Shown: positions 9,062 through 19,400, numbered from the stretch's first letter. The stretch: DNA of 64,000 bases from Bacteroidia bacterium (GCA_905373475.1 CAJPTC010000014.1:1-64000); one strand, 5' to 3'. Made by a program: numbers and translations. Notes: generated from the letters alone by a model not told the origin.

Positions 9062-10369
9062 TTATATGAGATCCATCCCTATATCGGAGCGACAACGCTT
9101 GCCTTCAAACTGGATATGCTGCGCCATGGCATAGGCTCGCTCGCGTGCTTCTTCAATGTTGTTCCCACTTCCGCAAACAGAAAATACGCGCCCCCCACTC
9201 GTAATGAGGCGCCCTTGTGCATTTAGCGCCGTGCCTGCATGAAAAAGGGTTACACCCTCCATCTTATCATTTGCACCACTTACCAGTTTCTTGGTTTCGT
9301 AAGCCTCTGGGTAGCCCTGTGAGACGAGCGACACAGAGACAAACGTTTTCGGGCTCACACAAAGCGTTTTCTCGGTTAATGCATGGTTGCAAGCACGATA
9401 CAGAGCCGCAAGGAGATCTCCCTCCAGTGCAAGCATTACGACTTGTGTTTCAGGATCTCCCATACGGACGTTGTACTCAATTACATAAGGATCGCCCTCT
9501 GGGGTAAGCATCAGCCCCACAAACAGGAATCCCGTATAGGGCATCTTGTCGTGCAACATTCCCTCTATGGTAGGACGTACAATCTGATTTTCTACTCGCT
9601 TGCGTAGTTCGGAGGTAATGAAAGGCACTGGTGTTACCGACCCCATACCTCCCGTATTCAGCCCCAAATCGTTATCAAAAGCACGTTTGTAGTCTTTAGC
9701 AATAGGCAGAATCTCGTAGTGCTCGCCATCGCATATTGCGAAGAGCGAGAACTCTATTCCTTGCAAGAATTGCTCGATAACAACAGTCTTTCCTGCCTCT
9801 CCAAATTTCCCTGCGAAACAATCGCGAATGGCAGCCTCTGCATTAGCGCGCTCGGCTTCTATAAGCACCCCTTTTCCCGCTGCCAATCCATCAGCCTTTA
9901 TCACATAAGGCGGGCGCATCTCATCAAGGAAACGGCAAGCCGCCTCTAGTTGATCGCTCGTAAATGCTTGATAGCGCGCAGTGGGGATATTGTGTCGTTG
10001 CATAAAATCTTTAGCAAACTGCTTGCTCGCCTCGAGTTGTGCACATTGCCGTGTAGGCCCAAAAATGCGTACATCGGCAAGTTGCGGGTCGTTCTGAAAG
10101 AAATCTACTATACCCGCACAAAGAGGTGCTTCAGCACCTACTACAACTAATTGAATGCCGTTGGCTAAAACCGCTTTTTTTACCTCCTGAAAATCGGTTA
10201 CAGAACCACTGAGGAGCTCTGCTCCAAGCTCTTTCATTCCTGGGTTACCTGGAAGCGCGTATAACTTTTCGAGGCAGGGACTACTGCTCAGTTTCCAGCA
10301 CAGGGCATGTTCGCGTCCGCCCGAACCCAATACAAGGACTCGCAATTTCAAAGAATCTGTTGTAGGCAT
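9062..10369 (-). CDS. purD: Phosphoribosylamine--glycine ligase
   Basis: Joins phosphoribosylamine and glycine with ATP to give GAR, the second step of de novo purine synthesis, in the cytoplasm. The 435-residue product shows the N-terminal motif VLVLGSGGREHAL, the ATP-grasp loop IKADGLAAGKGV, the GLNTGGMGSVTP signature, and the C-terminal YNVRMGDPETQ metal/nucleotide-binding segment. Length is normal. The start at 10369 gives about ten residues before the first strand; a slightly later start is possible but no better ATG is seen. The gene lies between an AspT-like transporter (19 bases upstream) and a membrane protein (12 bases downstream). purE is elsewhere in this window (53.9 kb), so the purine genes are scattered. 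Confidence 0.95.
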   Translation of the reverse strand: MPTTDSLKLRVLVLGSGGREHALCWKLSSSPCLEKLYALPGNPGMKELGAELLSGSVTDFQEVKKAVLANGIQLVVVGAEAPLCAGIVDFFQNDPQLADVRIFGPTRQCAQLEASKQFAKDFMQRHNIPTARYQAFTSDQLEAACRFLDEMRPPYVIKADGLAAGKGVLIEAERANAEAAIRDCFAGKFGEAGKTVVIEQFLQGIEFSLFAICDGEHYEILPIAKDYKRAFDNDLGLNTGGMGSVTPVPFITSELRKRVENQIVRPTIEGMLHDKMPYTGFLFVGLMLTPEGDPYVIEYNVRMGDPETQVVMLALEGDLLAALYRACNHALTEKTLCVSPKTFVSVSLVSQGYPEAYETKKLVSGANDKMEGVTLFHAGTALNAQGRLITSGGRVFSVCGSGNNIEEARERAYAMAQHIQFEGKRCRSDIGMDLI

Positions 10370-10388
10370 ATCGTACCTAGTATGAGCG

Positions 10389-11990
10389 TTAGAGAATGGC
10401 TATAATTTTTACCGAGAGCAACAATGCCACCATAGCTACTGGATAGACTGTAGCGTAAACGGTGCTTGGCGTTTCATCAAAAGCCATAGATTCGCAAGCC
10501 GCCAAACCTGGGGTGCTCGTCATGCCACCCGTGATGACACCAAAAAGTTCGAAGATGTTGAGCTTTTGCACAAAGTGGCAAAAAAGCATCGTAAGAATCA
10601 TAGGAAGGAGTGTAAGTACTGCCCCAACGAGGAGGAGCGAGATACCAGAACCAGCCACCGTAGCCACCAAGCTATGCCCTGCACTTGTTCCTACGCCCGC
10701 AAGGAAAAGAAGCAAGCCCAGCTGTCGGAGTAGGTTGTTTGACGAGCCCGTCATCGTCCAAAGAATAGGGCCTGTTTTCCCTGCACTGCTCAGCAGAATT
10801 GCCATGATAAGCACACCGCCCGTGAGTCCCAGACTTAGCGAAAGCGACCCCCCGAGAGAGAGTTCTACCTTTCCTAACATTACGCCGAGGATAATACCCA
10901 AGGCAATGGGAAAAAAGTCGGTATCGGAGAGCACGCGGTCGTTGTTGCCGAGCAATTGGGTGAGTTTAGGCAAATCGCGTCGGTAGGTTGCAACAGTTAC
11001 TTTATCGCCAAACTTGAGTACAGCGCTGGGCGATGAACTGAGGTCTATACCACTTCGGCGTATGCGCGTTACCACGAAACGACAACCCGCCTCGAGTTGT
11101 ATCTTACTCAGCGTTTCGTTTACCACATCCTTATTGGTTACCAAGAGGGTTTCAATACAATACTCTTCGTTGAGCATCTCAAAGCGCGGCGCTTGAGGTC
11201 CTACCAGCAATTCCACCTTTTTCTGAGCCTCTTCAGTTCCCACAGCCACCAAAAGGTCGCCCTCGTCAAGTACAGTATTTTTGGTAGGAAGTACGATCTC
11301 ATCGCCTTTCTTGACACGGCTAACAGTAGCCCCCGTCATGGTTCGGAAACCGACTTCGCCCATAGGCTTACCAAATAGCGGAGCATTTGCCACTCGATAG
11401 GTACACACCACAATGGGAGGATGCTGCTCCTTGGCATTCGATTTTATTTGTTCGTACTCCGCTTGCAAATTGGAGCGTAGGAATTTGGGCATCAGTTTCA
11501 CGAAAACAATAACCCCGAGTACTCCGATGGGGTAAGCTATCCCGTATCCGATACTTGCCAAAGGAGAATTGGTAGCTTCGATAGCCACCGAAAGCCCTGG
11601 CGTAGAGGTAAGCGCACCGCAAAGAATACCCGTAAGCATATCGCTCGAAATATTCATCGTGTACTTCAGCACAATTGCGGTGATGAGTGAAAAAACGACC
11701 AACAGAGCAGCTGCGAGGACATATTTTCGCCCCTTCTGGCGGAACGAATCGAAAAAACCTGGCCCTGCTTGTATGCCGACGGTGAAGATGAAGAGTACCA
11801 ACCCCATCGTCTGAATGGCTGGCGGGAGGCTGATACCAAAGTGTCCGAATAGGAGGGCTGCAAAAATAACTGCCGACACATCGAAGGAAAAGCCCTTAAT
11901 CTTTATCTTCCCTAGTATAAAACCAAAGGCTATGATGATAAACAACGCTACAATGGGCGATTCTCGTAAATAGTCTAGCACGGCATCCAT
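10389..11990 (-). CDS. AspT/YidE/YbjL-family antiporter-like transporter
   Basis: A 533-residue inner-membrane protein with two homologous membrane halves, each carrying a TSTPGL motif (GALTSTPGLSVA in the first half, GGMTSTPGLAAC in the second). Between them are two cytosolic TrkA-C (RCK-C) type domains, seen around GATVSRVKKGDEIVLP and VVTRIRRSGIDL. This is the aspartate:alanine antiporter layout, which also covers succinate and other dicarboxylate exchangers; the substrate here cannot be told from sequence. It starts the run with purD and the membrane protein. A -7 box lies 38 bases upstream. Confidence 0.85.
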   Translation of the reverse strand: MDAVLDYLRESPIVALFIIIAFGFILGKIKIKGFSFDVSAVIFAALLFGHFGISLPPAIQTMGLVLFIFTVGIQAGPGFFDSFRQKGRKYVLAAALLVVFSLITAIVLKYTMNISSDMLTGILCGALTSTPGLSVAIEATNSPLASIGYGIAYPIGVLGVIVFVKLMPKFLRSNLQAEYEQIKSNAKEQHPPIVVCTYRVANAPLFGKPMGEVGFRTMTGATVSRVKKGDEIVLPTKNTVLDEGDLLVAVGTEEAQKKVELLVGPQAPRFEMLNEEYCIETLLVTNKDVVNETLSKIQLEAGCRFVVTRIRRSGIDLSSSPSAVLKFGDKVTVATYRRDLPKLTQLLGNNDRVLSDTDFFPIALGIILGVMLGKVELSLGGSLSLSLGLTGGVLIMAILLSSAGKTGPILWTMTGSSNNLLRQLGLLLFLAGVGTSAGHSLVATVAGSGISLLLVGAVLTLLPMILTMLFCHFVQKLNIFELFGVITGGMTSTPGLAACESMAFDETPSTVYATVYPVAMVALLLSVKIIAIL

Positions 11991-12027
11991 ACCACAAGCG
12001 GTTCAAATGTTTCTTATTTAGAATGAA

Positions 12028-12035
12028 CAAAAGTA
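12028..12035 (-). promoter_or_regulatory. -7 box (TACTTTTG) for the transporter-purD run
   Basis: TACTTTTG on the minus strand matches TAnnTTTG and lies 38 bases before the transporter start at 11990. No clear -33 TTTG is seen. Confidence 0.5.
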
Positions 12036-12166
12036 CGCAATATCGGCGACTGGTAAGCACAACACGGATTTTTATATCCGCTATGCGCGATTCTTAACTT
12101 ACAGCCACGACGTTACAACACGATAAACGAGATTATCAACACTGTCGCTACTCCTTGCACTATCAT

Positions 12167-12174
12167 TATCTTTG
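12167..12174 (+). promoter_or_regulatory. -7 box (TATCTTTG) for the AI-2E-family transporter gene
   Basis: TATCTTTG matches TAnnTTTG and lies 24 bases before the start at 12198, giving a short leader. It forms a divergent pair with the box at 12028-12035 within one 207-base intergenic region. Confidence 0.5.
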
Positions 12175-12197
12175 CGATCGACCATTAGGCATTTACT

Positions 12198-13301
12198 ATG
12201 AACAGGCTTGCGCGCTATATCATCATCGTCGTGTCTATTGCAGCCATTGGCTACGTTCTCTGGTTTTTCAATAGCATCGTCTGGTACATCATCATTGCAA
12301 TGGTGATTTCTTTGATGGGACGCCCCATTGTTCAACTCCTACGACGCATAAAAATACGCAACTGGCGCTGTCCTTACTCTCTCGGAGCCGCCATAGCTCT
12401 TGTAGCACTGTTCGTATTCTTTGGCATGCTTTTCCGAGCATTCTTCCCTTTGGTCGCCACGCAGTTTGAAGAGCTGAGAGACGTAGACCCAAAGCAACTC
12501 ATGGACACCTTCTCTACCTCGCTCGCCTCACTAGATCAAGCTATTACAACCATTCTTCCGAACGATGCCAAACAGTTTTCGCTCCTTGAAGAGATGCAGA
12601 AACAAGTATCATCGTTTATCAACGCCGATCTATTCCGCTCCGTCTTCTCCTCAACAGCTACTTTCATTGGCGACATGCTGGTTGCCCTTTTTTCAGTCTC
12701 GTTCATTGCCTTCTTCTTTATGAAGGATGACGGACTGTTTGTTCGTGGGCTCACCTTCTTTTTCCCACAGAAGTACGAGGAAAATATTGTCCATGCCGTA
12801 TCTCGTAGTGAACTGTTGCTCCGCCGCTATTTCATTGGTTTGATACTCGAGAGCTTTGTCATCACCATACTGACCGTTATTGGCATGCTCTTACTCGGGT
12901 TCTCCTTCAATACAGCCCTAGTGATTGGCATTATGGCAGGCATCCTAAATGTAATCCCCTACATAGGCGCCATCATATCTCTAGGGATCGCGTTACTCAT
13001 TTCGCTAGCCTTGGCATCAACGGGTACTGCCCCTATGGAGTTATCGCGACTCATCCTTTTCATCGTTATCATTTTTGTAGGTGTACGCTTTATCGATAAT
13101 CTCTTTTTACAACCTTATATCTATTCAAGTAGCGCGCAAGCGCACCCGCTCGAGATCTTTATCGTGCTCCTAATGGCTGGTCAACTAGCTGGAATGCTCG
13201 GCATGTTTCTTGCCATTCCCGCATATACCATAGCGCGAGTTGTAGGGAAAGAGTTTTTCAGCAACTTCCACCTAGTACAAAGGCTTACAAAAAATATTTA
13301 A
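12198..13301 (+). CDS. AI-2E family transporter (PerM-like membrane protein)
   Basis: A 367-residue inner-membrane protein with paired N-terminal membrane segments, a soluble helical stretch (about residues 70-150) and a C-terminal cluster of membrane segments. The GILNVIPYIGAIISL motif and the final ...AIPAYTIARVV block are typical of the AI-2E transporter family (PF01594). Family members include proposed autoinducer-2 exporters and Na+/H+ antiporters, so the substrate is open. A 75-base gap separates it from the chosen start of the small secreted gene downstream, and a -7 box overlaps its stop codon. The downstream genes may therefore have their own promoter. Confidence 0.85.
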   Translation: MNRLARYIIIVVSIAAIGYVLWFFNSIVWYIIIAMVISLMGRPIVQLLRRIKIRNWRCPYSLGAAIALVALFVFFGMLFRAFFPLVATQFEELRDVDPKQLMDTFSTSLASLDQAITTILPNDAKQFSLLEEMQKQVSSFINADLFRSVFSSTATFIGDMLVALFSVSFIAFFFMKDDGLFVRGLTFFFPQKYEENIVHAVSRSELLLRRYFIGLILESFVITILTVIGMLLLGFSFNTALVIGIMAGILNVIPYIGAIISLGIALLISLALASTGTAPMELSRLILFIVIIFVGVRFIDNLFLQPYIYSSSAQAHPLEIFIVLLMAGQLAGMLGMFLAIPAYTIARVVGKEFFSNFHLVQRLTKNI

Positions 13302-13306
13302 CTTTG
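13299..13306 (+). promoter_or_regulatory. -7 box (TAACTTTG) before the small T9SS type B protein
   Basis: TAACTTTG overlaps the TAA stop of the AI-2E-family gene and matches TAnnTTTG. It would give a leader of about 65 bases before the ATG at 13377. No good -33 element is seen. Confidence 0.4.
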
Positions 13307-13376
13307 TGACTAACCGATATTTGCGGGGCGCACTCACGCAAAAGTCGTCCGTCAAGTGAAGAAAATAGTAGCTACG

Positions 13377-13742
13377 ATGAAATACCAACTTGGAGCTAAG
13401 CTCCTACCTCTCACCTTATTAGTACTCCTCACATTCGGTTTTGCCTCGTTGGCAACTGCACAGACCCCGAAGGAAGTGCCCAACATATTCACACCGAACC
13501 AAGACGGGATTAACGACAATATCGAGCTTCAGAGCACCGAGTCCATGACTTTCATTGTGTTCAATCGCAATGGAGGGCTGGTATACAAGGCAGAAGGAAA
13601 ATACATTGTATGGGACGGAAAAGATGAACGGGGACAAGACATTGCCGACGGCATCTATTTTTTCATCTTAAAAGACCCTGCGAAGAGCTATACGAACGAC
13701 AAAGGGTTTATATACATCTCGCGGACTACGGTAAAAGAGTAG
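13377..13742 (+). CDS. Small exported protein made almost only of a T9SS type B sorting domain
   Basis: A 121-residue protein: a signal peptide of about 29 residues (ending FASLATAQ) followed directly by a gliding-type (type B, CHU_C/TIGR04131-like) C-terminal domain. Its hallmarks are all visible: NIFTPNQDGINDNIEL, FNRNGGLVYKA, WDGKDERGQDIADGIYFF. Unlike normal type B cargo there is no passenger domain. In P. gingivalis the short type B protein PG1035 is reported to bind PorP and, with PorE, form an outer-membrane complex; this gene has the same build, so equivalence is a good inference. A GTG at 13356 would add seven residues, but the ATG gives a cleaner signal peptide. The pheT gene begins 43 bases downstream. 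Confidence 0.85.
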   Translation: MKYQLGAKLLPLTLLVLLTFGFASLATAQTPKEVPNIFTPNQDGINDNIELQSTESMTFIVFNRNGGLVYKAEGKYIVWDGKDERGQDIADGIYFFILKDPAKSYTNDKGFIYISRTTVKE

Positions 13743-13785
13743 CTCCCATTTTATTTCTCACATTTTTTTATTTGGAATTCAGGAC

Positions 13786-16218
13786 ATGAAAATTTCCTAC
13801 AACTGGTTGCGTCGTTATATTAACACAACGCTTTCTCCGCACGAAATTTCCGTAGCGCTTACAACAATCGGGCTCGAAGTAGAGCACGAGGAGGAGATAG
13901 AATCGATACGCGGTGGGCTACGCGGACTGGTGGTAGGCGAAGTGATGGAATGCGTACAGCACCCGAATGCCGACAAGTTACATTGCACTCAAGTAAATAT
14001 TGGGGGCGGCGTGATGCTCCCTATTGTATGCGGTGCTCCGAATGTAGCAAAAGGGCAAAAAGTGGCAGTGGCTACCATTGGCACGGTGCTTTATGACCAC
14101 GAAGGCAATAGTTTTACCATCAAGAAGTCTAAGCTCCGTGGCGAGCCCTCCGAAGGGATGCTTTGTGCAGAAGATGAGATTGGACTTGGCACTGGTCACG
14201 ACGGAATTCTAGTATTGCCTGAAGACTGCCCTGTAGGAACGCCTCTTGAAAACGTTTACCCTGTAGAAAGGGACACCATTTTTGAAATTGGACTTACTGC
14301 TAACCGCGCAGACGCCATGTCGCACTACGGCGTAGCACGAGACCTTGCGGCATACCTCAATCTTAGTGCCCCGTGCAAAGCTTCTTTGCCTGAAGTACAT
14401 CGCTACCCATTCAGCCCCTCCCCCACTGCCCTACAACAGGGCGATATAGATGCGGAGCGTTGTATTCGCTACTGCGGGCTTACCATTCGCAAGGTACAAG
14501 TCTCCCAGTCGCCCGCGTGGCTACAAAAATTGCTAACATCAATTGGCGTGCGCCCTATAAACAACGTAGTAGATATTACAAACTACATACTGCACGAGAC
14601 AGGCAACCCTCTGCATGCATTCGATCTCCGATCCTTCCAGACGGGAAAAGTCTCAGTACACACAGTAGCCACAGGTAAGCCTTTCACCACGCTAGACGAA
14701 AAAGAACGCAAGCTTGAGACCACCGATCTTTGCATTTGCGACGGCGAGAAGCCGCTTTGCCTAGCAGGCGTATTCGGAGGACTCACTTCGGGCGTTACAG
14801 AATCAACGACTGATATTTTCTTAGAAGCTGCCGTATTTGACCCCGTAACCATTCGCCGCACTGCACGTTTCCACGGCCTGAATACCGACGCTTCCTTCCG
14901 CTTTGAACGCGGCATAGACCCGCAATTCACGCGCTATACATTGCTACGTGCCGCGCAACTCATAGTAGAGCTCGCGAATGGCACAATCGACGGCGAACCA
15001 CTTGATTTTTATCCGACGCCATGCCTACCACATCATGTAACGTTCGATGTGGCACGAGCAAAACAACTCCTCGGTTACGACATAGACAACAAAAAGCTGG
15101 AGAAGATTCTGGAGGGGTTAGAGATTGTACGCACCAACAAAGGGGATGGGGTTTGGGAATTAGAAGTTCCCTACTACCGCATAGATGTAACACGCGAAGC
15201 CGACATTGTAGAAGAGATTCTACGTTTGGGAGGTTTCCCACCATTGGGAGAAAACCGCATAGCCTTCAGTCTTGATTCGCGAAACGACTACCGTCGTCCA
15301 CGCCTCGAAAAGACTACTGATTGGCTTGTGGGAGCTGGTTTTCAAGAAATTATGACCCTCTCTCTCGTTCGCGGTGAAGATGCGAAAATATGTATCCCCG
15401 AGGCGCAACTCATACCATTGTTAAACCCGTTGAGTAGTGACCTTGATACCCTCCGTCCCAATCTCCTTCTAGGTGCTCTGGACACTGTAGCGCGCAATGT
15501 GGCACGCCAGCAGGAAAATCTGCGACTCTTTGAAGTGGGTAATGTTTTTCTACGCGACGATAACGGCGGAAAACGCACTGAGAAAGCGAAACTATCGCTA
15601 GTACTCACAGGCGAACTAGAATCCGCTTCTTGGTTAGGGAGCGCACGTTCAGCCTCATTGTTTGAACTTAAGGGTTATCTGGAAGCTGTTTTAACCGCGT
15701 TCTCCTTCCCCTTACACACCCTAGATTATATCGCAGAGGGTACAAACCCTGAAATTTATGCTGAAGCTGTGCAAGTAGTTTACCAAGGACATACATTAGG
15801 CACATTGGGATTGGTTGCTCCGAAATTCTGCAAACGGTTTGGTATCAAAATCCCCGTTTATTACACCGAGCTGGATTGCGAAACTCTCGAGGCTCATTAT
15901 AAAAATCAGCGTGTGGAAATAACACCTCCTTCACGTTTCCCCGAAGTGCGGCGCGATTTGTCATTGTTAGTGCAGCATTCGGTGCGTTTTTCAGCACTAC
16001 GCGATCTTGCCTTTCGCACTGCGCCAAAACTTGTACACGACGTAGCGTTATTTGACGTATACGAGGGCAAAGGCGTGCCAGAAGGAATGAAATCGTATGC
16101 TATTAGTTTTATCTTGCAAAGCACAGAGAAAACGCTCACAGACGCCGATATAGACGGATGCATGAACAAGCTCATCAAGCGATATAAGGACGAACTAAAC
16201 GCCGAACTCCGCTCGTAG
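13786..16218 (+). CDS. pheT: Phenylalanyl-tRNA synthetase beta subunit
   Basis: Together with PheS this charges tRNA-Phe with phenylalanine in the cytoplasm. The 810-residue product has the usual bacterial order: an N-terminal segment starting MKISYNWLRRYI, an EMAP/OB tRNA-binding domain (about residues 40-150, with HPNADKLHCTQVNIG), B3/B4 editing region (NVVDITNYILHETGNPLHAFD), B5 domain, catalytic-like core, and a C-terminal FDX-ACB anticodon-binding domain (SRFPEVRRDLSLLV). Length fits the family. pheS is not adjacent, which is common in Bacteroidota. It follows the small T9SS type B gene by 43 bases and ends before an IS-like palindrome. Confidence 0.96.
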   Translation: MKISYNWLRRYINTTLSPHEISVALTTIGLEVEHEEEIESIRGGLRGLVVGEVMECVQHPNADKLHCTQVNIGGGVMLPIVCGAPNVAKGQKVAVATIGTVLYDHEGNSFTIKKSKLRGEPSEGMLCAEDEIGLGTGHDGILVLPEDCPVGTPLENVYPVERDTIFEIGLTANRADAMSHYGVARDLAAYLNLSAPCKASLPEVHRYPFSPSPTALQQGDIDAERCIRYCGLTIRKVQVSQSPAWLQKLLTSIGVRPINNVVDITNYILHETGNPLHAFDLRSFQTGKVSVHTVATGKPFTTLDEKERKLETTDLCICDGEKPLCLAGVFGGLTSGVTESTTDIFLEAAVFDPVTIRRTARFHGLNTDASFRFERGIDPQFTRYTLLRAAQLIVELANGTIDGEPLDFYPTPCLPHHVTFDVARAKQLLGYDIDNKKLEKILEGLEIVRTNKGDGVWELEVPYYRIDVTREADIVEEILRLGGFPPLGENRIAFSLDSRNDYRRPRLEKTTDWLVGAGFQEIMTLSLVRGEDAKICIPEAQLIPLLNPLSSDLDTLRPNLLLGALDTVARNVARQQENLRLFEVGNVFLRDDNGGKRTEKAKLSLVLTGELESASWLGSARSASLFELKGYLEAVLTAFSFPLHTLDYIAEGTNPEIYAEAVQVVYQGHTLGTLGLVAPKFCKRFGIKIPVYYTELDCETLEAHYKNQRVEITPPSRFPEVRRDLSLLVQHSVRFSALRDLAFRTAPKLVHDVALFDVYEGKGVPEGMKSYAISFILQSTEKTLTDADIDGCMNKLIKRYKDELNAELRS

Positions 16219-16291
16219 TAGAGTTTTATTGTGTATCGTATTGCGCTTACATACAGCGTAAACAAAACAAAAAGCAGACAGATAAAATAAA

Positions 16292-16367
16292 CGGACACCG
16301 CCCGTGAACTGCACCCCAATAGTTGGACAAAAAACTTTTGAGGTGTAGTTCACCAAGACAGTGTCCG
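16292..16367 (+). mobile_element. Short IS3/IS150-like palindromic remnant, also a likely pheT terminator
   Basis: An outer inverted repeat (CGGACAC 16292-16298 / GTGTCCG 16361-16367) encloses a 50-base inverted repeat (GTGAACTGCACC at 16304-16315 / GGTGTAGTTCAC at 16342-16353, one mismatch). The left arm continues CCAATAGTTGGACA. That wording, TGAACTGCACCCC-A-AGTTGGACA, is what the ends of IS150-group IS3 elements look like, so this resembles two IS ends joined without a transposase (a MITE-like remnant). The second outer arm is followed by a T run, so the structure can also terminate pheT transcription. The mobile origin is an inference from end sequence. Confidence 0.5.
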
Positions 16368-16380
16368 TTTTTCGTATCCC

Positions 16381-16416
16381 AAAAAGGGAGCAAGGGCGAG
16401 AACAAGTCCCGCCCTT
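16381..16416 (-). terminator. Rho-independent terminator after the first S8 protease gene
   Basis: On the minus strand AAGGGCGGGA and TCTCGCCCTT form a stem just after the stop codon, followed a few bases later by TTTTT. Confidence 0.75.
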
Positions 16417-16422
16417 AGAGTC

Positions 16423-19400
16423 TTATTCTTTTACCACCGTTACAACCTTTGTTGCACCACTCTCTGCTGTTAGACGCAAGAGGTAGAGACCTGAAGTAAG
16501 AGCGGTGGTCTCAATCATTACCTCATTGCCATCCATATTGCCACTACGTACCACCACACCCTGTGCATTGAGTAAGTCATAACGACCCATTGCACCGTTG
16601 CATACCAAACGAAGCTGTGCGATAAACGGATTCGGCGCTACCAGTACATTCGCAAATATTGCGTCGTCAACAGCAGTAGTCTTTTTAAACACAGCCTTCA
16701 CCTCAACATTGGCAATTACCGTGAACTTACCGTCAGCCAAGATGTCTTGTGTACCTGCCGTCAGGCTCTTCAACTTCCAGCCCGTCTTTGGGGTTGCCAC
16801 TGCTGTGAGCTCGGTGCCTTCGGGAACGGCATTCAGTTTAGCTTCTTCAATGCCCGTTACCTTCAGTTCTCCTTCACCGTCTTTCTTAAGCGTCACAGCG
16901 AAAGTTGTGGGTTGCGGAGCACCCTCTTTTTCAAACACTGCCTTTACCTCAACATCTGCGGTTACCGTGAACTTACCGTCTGCCGAGATGTCCTGCGTAC
17001 CTGCCGTAAGGCTCTTCAACTTCCAACCCTTTGCAGGCATTGCCACTGCTGTGAGCTCGGTGCCTTCGGGAACTGCATTCAGTTTACTTTCTTCTATGCC
17101 CGTTACCTTCAGCTCGCCTTCGCCCTCTTTCTTAAGCGTTACAGCGAAAGTTGTGGGCTGCGGAGCACCCTCTTTTTCAAACACTGCCTTTACCTCAACA
17201 TCCGCTGTCACTGTGAACTTGCCGTCTGACAAGATGTCCTGTGAACCTGCCGTCAGGCTCTTCAACTTCCAACCCTTTGCTGGGGTTGCCACTGCCGTGA
17301 GTTCGATGCCTTCAGGAACGGCATTCAGTTTACTTTCTTCTATGCCTGTTACCTTCAGCTCGCCTTCGCCTTCTTTCTTAAGCGTTACAGCGAAAGTCTT
17401 CACATCGGCTTCAAACTGCGCAGTATACACCTTGCTGGCTTGTACATTGGTTTCGGTACGTTTAGCAGTCATAATACCATCGTCCCACTTTGCAAAGCGA
17501 TATCCATTATCGGGAACTGCTTCAACTTCTGAACCACTGCCCCCTGCCTCTACGGTCTGAATAGCTTCGCCGCGGATAGTACCTCCCGCTCCCGCTTCGT
17601 AGGTTAAAGTATATATCGGTTCAAATTGCGCTTCGTACGTTACTGTAGCCTTAGCGATATCACTTCGTAGCGCCTCTATTTTATCATCACTCCATTTCAC
17701 AAAACGATACCCTTTCTGCGCACGTGCAATAACGATAGTTGTACTGCTATTTTCCTCAAGCACCTGAAGCGAGCTACCTTCTATTGTACCACGCCCCTCT
17801 TGTGCTATATAAGCAACAGTAACCATCACCTTTTCTTTGGGCTTAAAGGTCGCTTGTACCGTCAAATATTCAGCATCAGAACGTGTAGCGGTAACATGTC
17901 CATCCGACCAACCTGCAAAATCATAGCCGTCATCAGGAACTGCTTCAACCTCTGCTGCAGGCGTTCCTTTTGTTGTTTTCAGAACTAACTGTTTAGTTTT
18001 CTCGTCTTTACCAACTTCTTTTATCGCTCCGTGCTCACCCGCCACATAAGTCAACATCTCTTGATCTGTTGGCGCTGGTGCGAATTTTATTAGAATATCA
18101 TCTATTGCAAGGAACTCATCGAGAGATAACGAATTTAACCGCCAACGGAAGCGCAGATACTTATGTCCTACCAGTTTTTCTTTAGCCAATTCATACCTTT
18201 CGTCAAACCCCATTTCCATCCCTAACTCCATCGCCTGCACCCAATTAGCATCATCGATGGCATATTCAAGCGTATGGTGCGAATTGCGCCCACGCTTCTG
18301 GTAGCGCTTGAATGTAATAACCACACTTGCCTGATCGGGACGTCCTTCTAAAGAAAGCCAAGGCGAATAGATACATCCATTATATAAGGCAGACTTCTTA
18401 CGCGTATCTACCATTACAACAAAGCCCTTATTCGGTTGGTTAGGCACATCCGATTTGGGGTGTACAGTCCAACGAATTCCCTGCTTTGGTAAATCTACAT
18501 CCCAATCTTCGAGTTTCTCTAGACCGAAATCAAAGTTCTCAGACCAAGCTAGAAGATAAGGTTTCATGAAAAGAGCCGTAACCTCCAGATCGCCATGAAC
18601 ACTTGCATCTGTACGAGCCAGATCCTTATTTCCGTCAGACCAACCACTGAAAATATAGCCTGCCTTTGCTTTTACTTTCACTTCCGTACCACTAGCGCCA
18701 TAGGGTACTGTTTGCACAGGCACACTTCCTACTTCAAATTCGCCACCCTCTGATACCCTATAGGTCAGTGTATAGGTCACTTCTTCAAACTCTGCCGTAA
18801 CCTCTTTGTCTGCTTGTACATTTACATCGTGACGGGTTTTCTCGGTATTGTCGTCTGTCCAACGCTTAAACCTATAATTAGGAGCAAGCGAAACAGCTGT
18901 CACTGCCTGTCCATCATACCCCGCGGCAACCTTTTGTTCTGTTTTTCCTAATATCACACTATGAGCATCGGCATGATACTTCAACGTATAGCGAAGCTGA
19001 GCAAGCGTAACCTCAAGAGTTACATCAGCGTCACTTATTACAAACTCTTTTTGCTCCGTTGTATAACCCTCTTTTTTTGCTACGAGTCTGTAATTGCCAG
19101 GTGTTAATTTTGATGTGTACTCACCCTGTGCATTCGTTTTCAGCTGCCACTTCCCCAATTGCAAAACAACCTGATCTAGCGGTGCACCTCCCTCATCTTT
19201 TACATGTAATGTAAATGTATGCGTCGATACAGCATCGGTTACACGGAGCGTACCTTTTGTGCGAGTTACTGTGTAATTATTGAGTCTATAAGGATTCGTA
19301 TAGTCCTTAGCTCGCACTTCATAGTCTCCTGGTGTAAGCGGAGGCATACTCTCGTTCCATACACTATTATCCTTAGTAAGTACTTCGTATTCTGTATCAA

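Noticed and set aside
16687..17425. CRISPR-like periodicity
   Set aside because: The units are 246 bases, contiguous and coding, with no short repeat/spacer alternation and no cas genes.
16598..17560. Long plus-strand open frame (320 codons) inside S8 paralog 1, and a 252-codon one at 26645-27403
   Set aside because: They are antisense shadows of the 246-bp repeats: the frame is open because each unit repeats the same composition. No start signals or family resemblance.
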